Assembly: GCA_964449455.1 (NCBI GenBank)
Contig: CAYUYV010000004.1
Span: 1 to 64,000, forward strand
Length of the DNA stretch: 64,000 bases
Reading direction: 5' to 3'
Origin: CAYUYV01 sp964449455
GTDB taxonomy: Bacteria > Pseudomonadota > Alphaproteobacteria > JAJFIK01
Position 1 is the first letter of the stretch. Each line of letters begins with the position of its first letter. The notes under the pieces were generated by a model. It made no database searches. It saw nothing but the letters and a program-made list of their open reading frames with translations, and was not told the origin of the DNA. Shown piece by piece: positions 62,445 through 64,000 of the stretch. The translations under genes and the position numbers were made by a program.

Positions 62445-62836
62445 GGGGACGCCCTTCCGGTCGATGGCCAAGCCTTGGGGCACGGGCCCGGGGTTTCCTG
62501 CCGAGTGGTCCGGCCGAGATATTTGCATCCCTCACGCGGTGCGTGCCTCACGCGGTGCGTGCCTCATGCGGTGCGTGCCTCATGCGGTGCGTGCGAAAGC
62601 GATTGTTTCGGTCATAAGAGCCATTGGCAAGTCATTGTTTCTACTGAAGCTTTTGGCGCGGGTGTCCTGAGTGAACAGCGCATCGCACAGGGACCCCAAC
62701 ATTCGACCCGCTCCACCTAGTGCGACATCAATGGACCCGATTGGCAAGCCTGTCGATATGGCCCTGTCGCCGGGCGGAACCAAAGTCCTGGAACAACAGG
62801 GGCTTCCGGTGGCCACATTTCTCGAAACGGATCACC
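62445..62836. other. Intergenic region with a 16-bp repeat array
   Basis: 392 bp between the DUF1330-like gene start and the lipase stop. It contains the array at 62530-62593; no gene seen. Confidence 0.55.
62530..62593. repeat. 16-bp tandem repeat (x4)
   Basis: Two copies of CCTCACGCGGTGCGTG followed by two of CCTCATGCGGTGCGTG. It lies 86-149 bp upstream of the DUF1330-like/sulfatase operon start. The two paired variants show that duplication happened at least twice. Confidence 0.97.
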
Positions 62837-64000
62837 CTATCGGCCGGAGAGTTTGGCAAGGAAGGCGGCTGAGCGGCGAATATCGTGGTCGTCGAGGAAA
62901 GTCATGACGGCCTTGTTTAGGTTGAAGGACGTGAGATGGTCCATGCTCTGAAATATCAGTGTCATGATCCTTTCAATGCGGTGCCATTCGTCCGGCACTG
63001 GACGCATGGCAATCTGTCTGTCGGCAATCTGCGCCACCAGTTCCAAGAACACGTCTGCCGCGACCCCTTCGAAAATGTTCATTTCTGGCGTCGCCAGCCG
63101 TAGATATCGGTCATCGTCGTCATAATGATAGAGAAGCCGGCCGGCGTGGTAGTACTCAACCTCATCATTGAGAAATGAGTCCGGGTCAATTTTGATGTCA
63201 AAGAGTTGGGACCCGAGCTGGGTCAAGCCAATGAGGCTTTTGCTGACACCGAAATCCTTGAGCACATTCATGAAGTCTGGCTCGAAAGGCAGATGTGGGA
63301 CAAGGTCGCGCCCCCGTTCCATGCGATAAAGATCGACTGGATATGAATTCACAAAAGCCTTGTCGCCAATACGGGGTCCACTGAAGGCGTAGACGGCCTC
63401 CGCATGGGACCCCTCGAAAGGCTCTTCCGTCGCAAAGCGTTGGCCGGCCAGCGTGGCGATGGCGCCGCCGGCGCTGTGACCGGTGATGTATAAAGTCTTC
63501 TCCGGTCGGTGTACTTTCTTGATCGCTTGTACAAGGGTGCGGAAATTATGATCAAGCTCGGAGTAAAACCCGCTGTGGACGCGCATGCCGTTCACAGTGG
63601 TTTGCGCGAAATTCGTGTTTGTGACCCATTGGCCGACGGTGCGCAAGGCCGCATCGACGGATGTCATGTCCCGGCTCGTGCCGCAGAAGCTCACCACCGT
63701 CATGCTCTCATCCGAACCAACGAAGCCGGAGAACAGACGGCCCTCAAAGGGTACAATTCGGTCTTGGTCAGGATGAAAACGGGAGTCAAAAGACAAGAAG
63801 GTGTCGCGATCGGGATAGGCAGCCTTTGCCAGGTGGCCCATCAGGGAAGCTTTGCCTAAATCTTCCCGAGTGTTTTTAATGAATTCATCAACTTCGTCAA
63901 AGAATGGCTGTGGGTTGAATAGTTCCCCTATGGCTTCTTCAAGGTCATCGACGAATTCGTCAATCGCGTCTTCAAGATCATTGAAAAAATCGTCGAACGG
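62837..64000 (-). CDS. Class 3 lipase (Lipase_3), 5' end outside window
   Basis: At least 387 residues; the reading frame is open through the right edge, so the apparent ATG at 63841 is internal. The lipase core has VVSFCGTSRDM, the nucleophile elbow ITGHSAGGAIATLAG, and FSGPRIGDKAFVNSY around the catalytic Asp; a His near VEYYHAG may complete the triad. The visible N-terminal part is strongly acidic and helical (DDFFNDLEDAIDEFVDDLEE), unlike typical lipases. It hydrolyses acylglycerols or related esters. No signal peptide can be judged because the true start is missing. Confidence 0.85.
   Translation of the reverse strand, partial: PFDDFFNDLEDAIDEFVDDLEEAIGELFNPQPFFDEVDEFIKNTREDLGKASLMGHLAKAAYPDRDTFLSFDSRFHPDQDRIVPFEGRLFSGFVGSDESMTVVSFCGTSRDMTSVDAALRTVGQWVTNTNFAQTTVNGMRVHSGFYSELDHNFRTLVQAIKKVHRPEKTLYITGHSAGGAIATLAGQRFATEEPFEGSHAEAVYAFSGPRIGDKAFVNSYPVDLYRMERGRDLVPHLPFEPDFMNVLKDFGVSKSLIGLTQLGSQLFDIKIDPDSFLNDEVEYYHAGRLLYHYDDDDRYLRLATPEMNIFEGVAADVFLELVAQIADRQIAMRPVPDEWHRIERIMTLIFQSMDHLTSFNLNKAVMTFLDDHDIRRSAAFLAKLSGR

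Overview
The window is GC-rich, densely coding DNA from an alphaproteobacterium. This is suggested by the cysI/DUF2849 pair, the ccm genes, the BtaA/BtaB betaine-lipid pair, a Coq4-type ubiquinone protein, GTG starts and many envelope genes. I cannot fix the genus; a relative of Rhodospirillales, Kordiimonadales or Iodidimonadales would fit. I see no phage structural genes, transposases, rRNA, tRNA or CRISPR. Six runs of exactly 100 N mark scaffold joins.

Layout. 1-3.5 kb (minus strand): the start of a sulfite/nitrite reductase, a DUF2849 protein, and a three-gene NitT/TauT/Thi-type ABC importer. 3.8-13 kb: an SH3 lipoprotein, a class A penicillin-binding protein, a YcgN-like protein, a degenerate SleB-like protein, a CII-like regulator preceded by an operator-like palindrome, a PepSY protein with a PhoP/PhoQ-like pair, and a large conserved protein of unknown function. 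13-21 kb: a divergent GH9-like protein, a DUF938 methyltransferase, ccmI, ccmF, ccmH and a hydrolase-OsmC fusion. 21-26 kb: an HtrA-like protein with two PDZ domains but no protease active site, then a second two-component system. 26-40.6 kb: an acidic exopolysaccharide locus (C13 caspase-like lipoprotein, ugd, pectate-lyase-like protein, UDP-glucuronate 4-epimerase, GtrA, two membrane proteins, polymerase/ligase, Wzz-tyrosine kinase, two GT4 enzymes). 41-50 kb: an LpxR-type lipid A deacylase split by a false gap, btaA-btaB, and a LolA-like/MMPL/DUF1302 export trio. 50-57 kb: a GPH sugar transporter, a sulfatase, a PA14-containing GH3 enzyme and a Coq4-like protein. 57-64 kb: small membrane proteins, DUF3995, a second sulfatase with a DUF1330-like protein, and a class 3 lipase that runs off the right edge.

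How the genes fit together. Ugd plus the 4-epimerase should make UDP-galacturonate. The lyase whose stop overlaps the epimerase start suggests a galacturonate-containing exopolysaccharide with its own trimming enzyme. btaAB and the LpxR homologue point to membrane-lipid remodelling. The GPH transporter, sulfatase and GH3 enzyme look like a set for sulfated or beta-linked glycosides.

The most unusual property is a dense scatter of short tandem repeats (units mostly 12-20 bp), with a different unit at each of about 17 loci. Arrays inside genes have units of 12 or 18 bp and so keep frame. Four arrays of 15-bp units begin at the stop codon of a minus-strand gene. Three of the six gaps lie in such arrays, and five of the six have identical sequence on both sides, so they look like unmerged overlaps.
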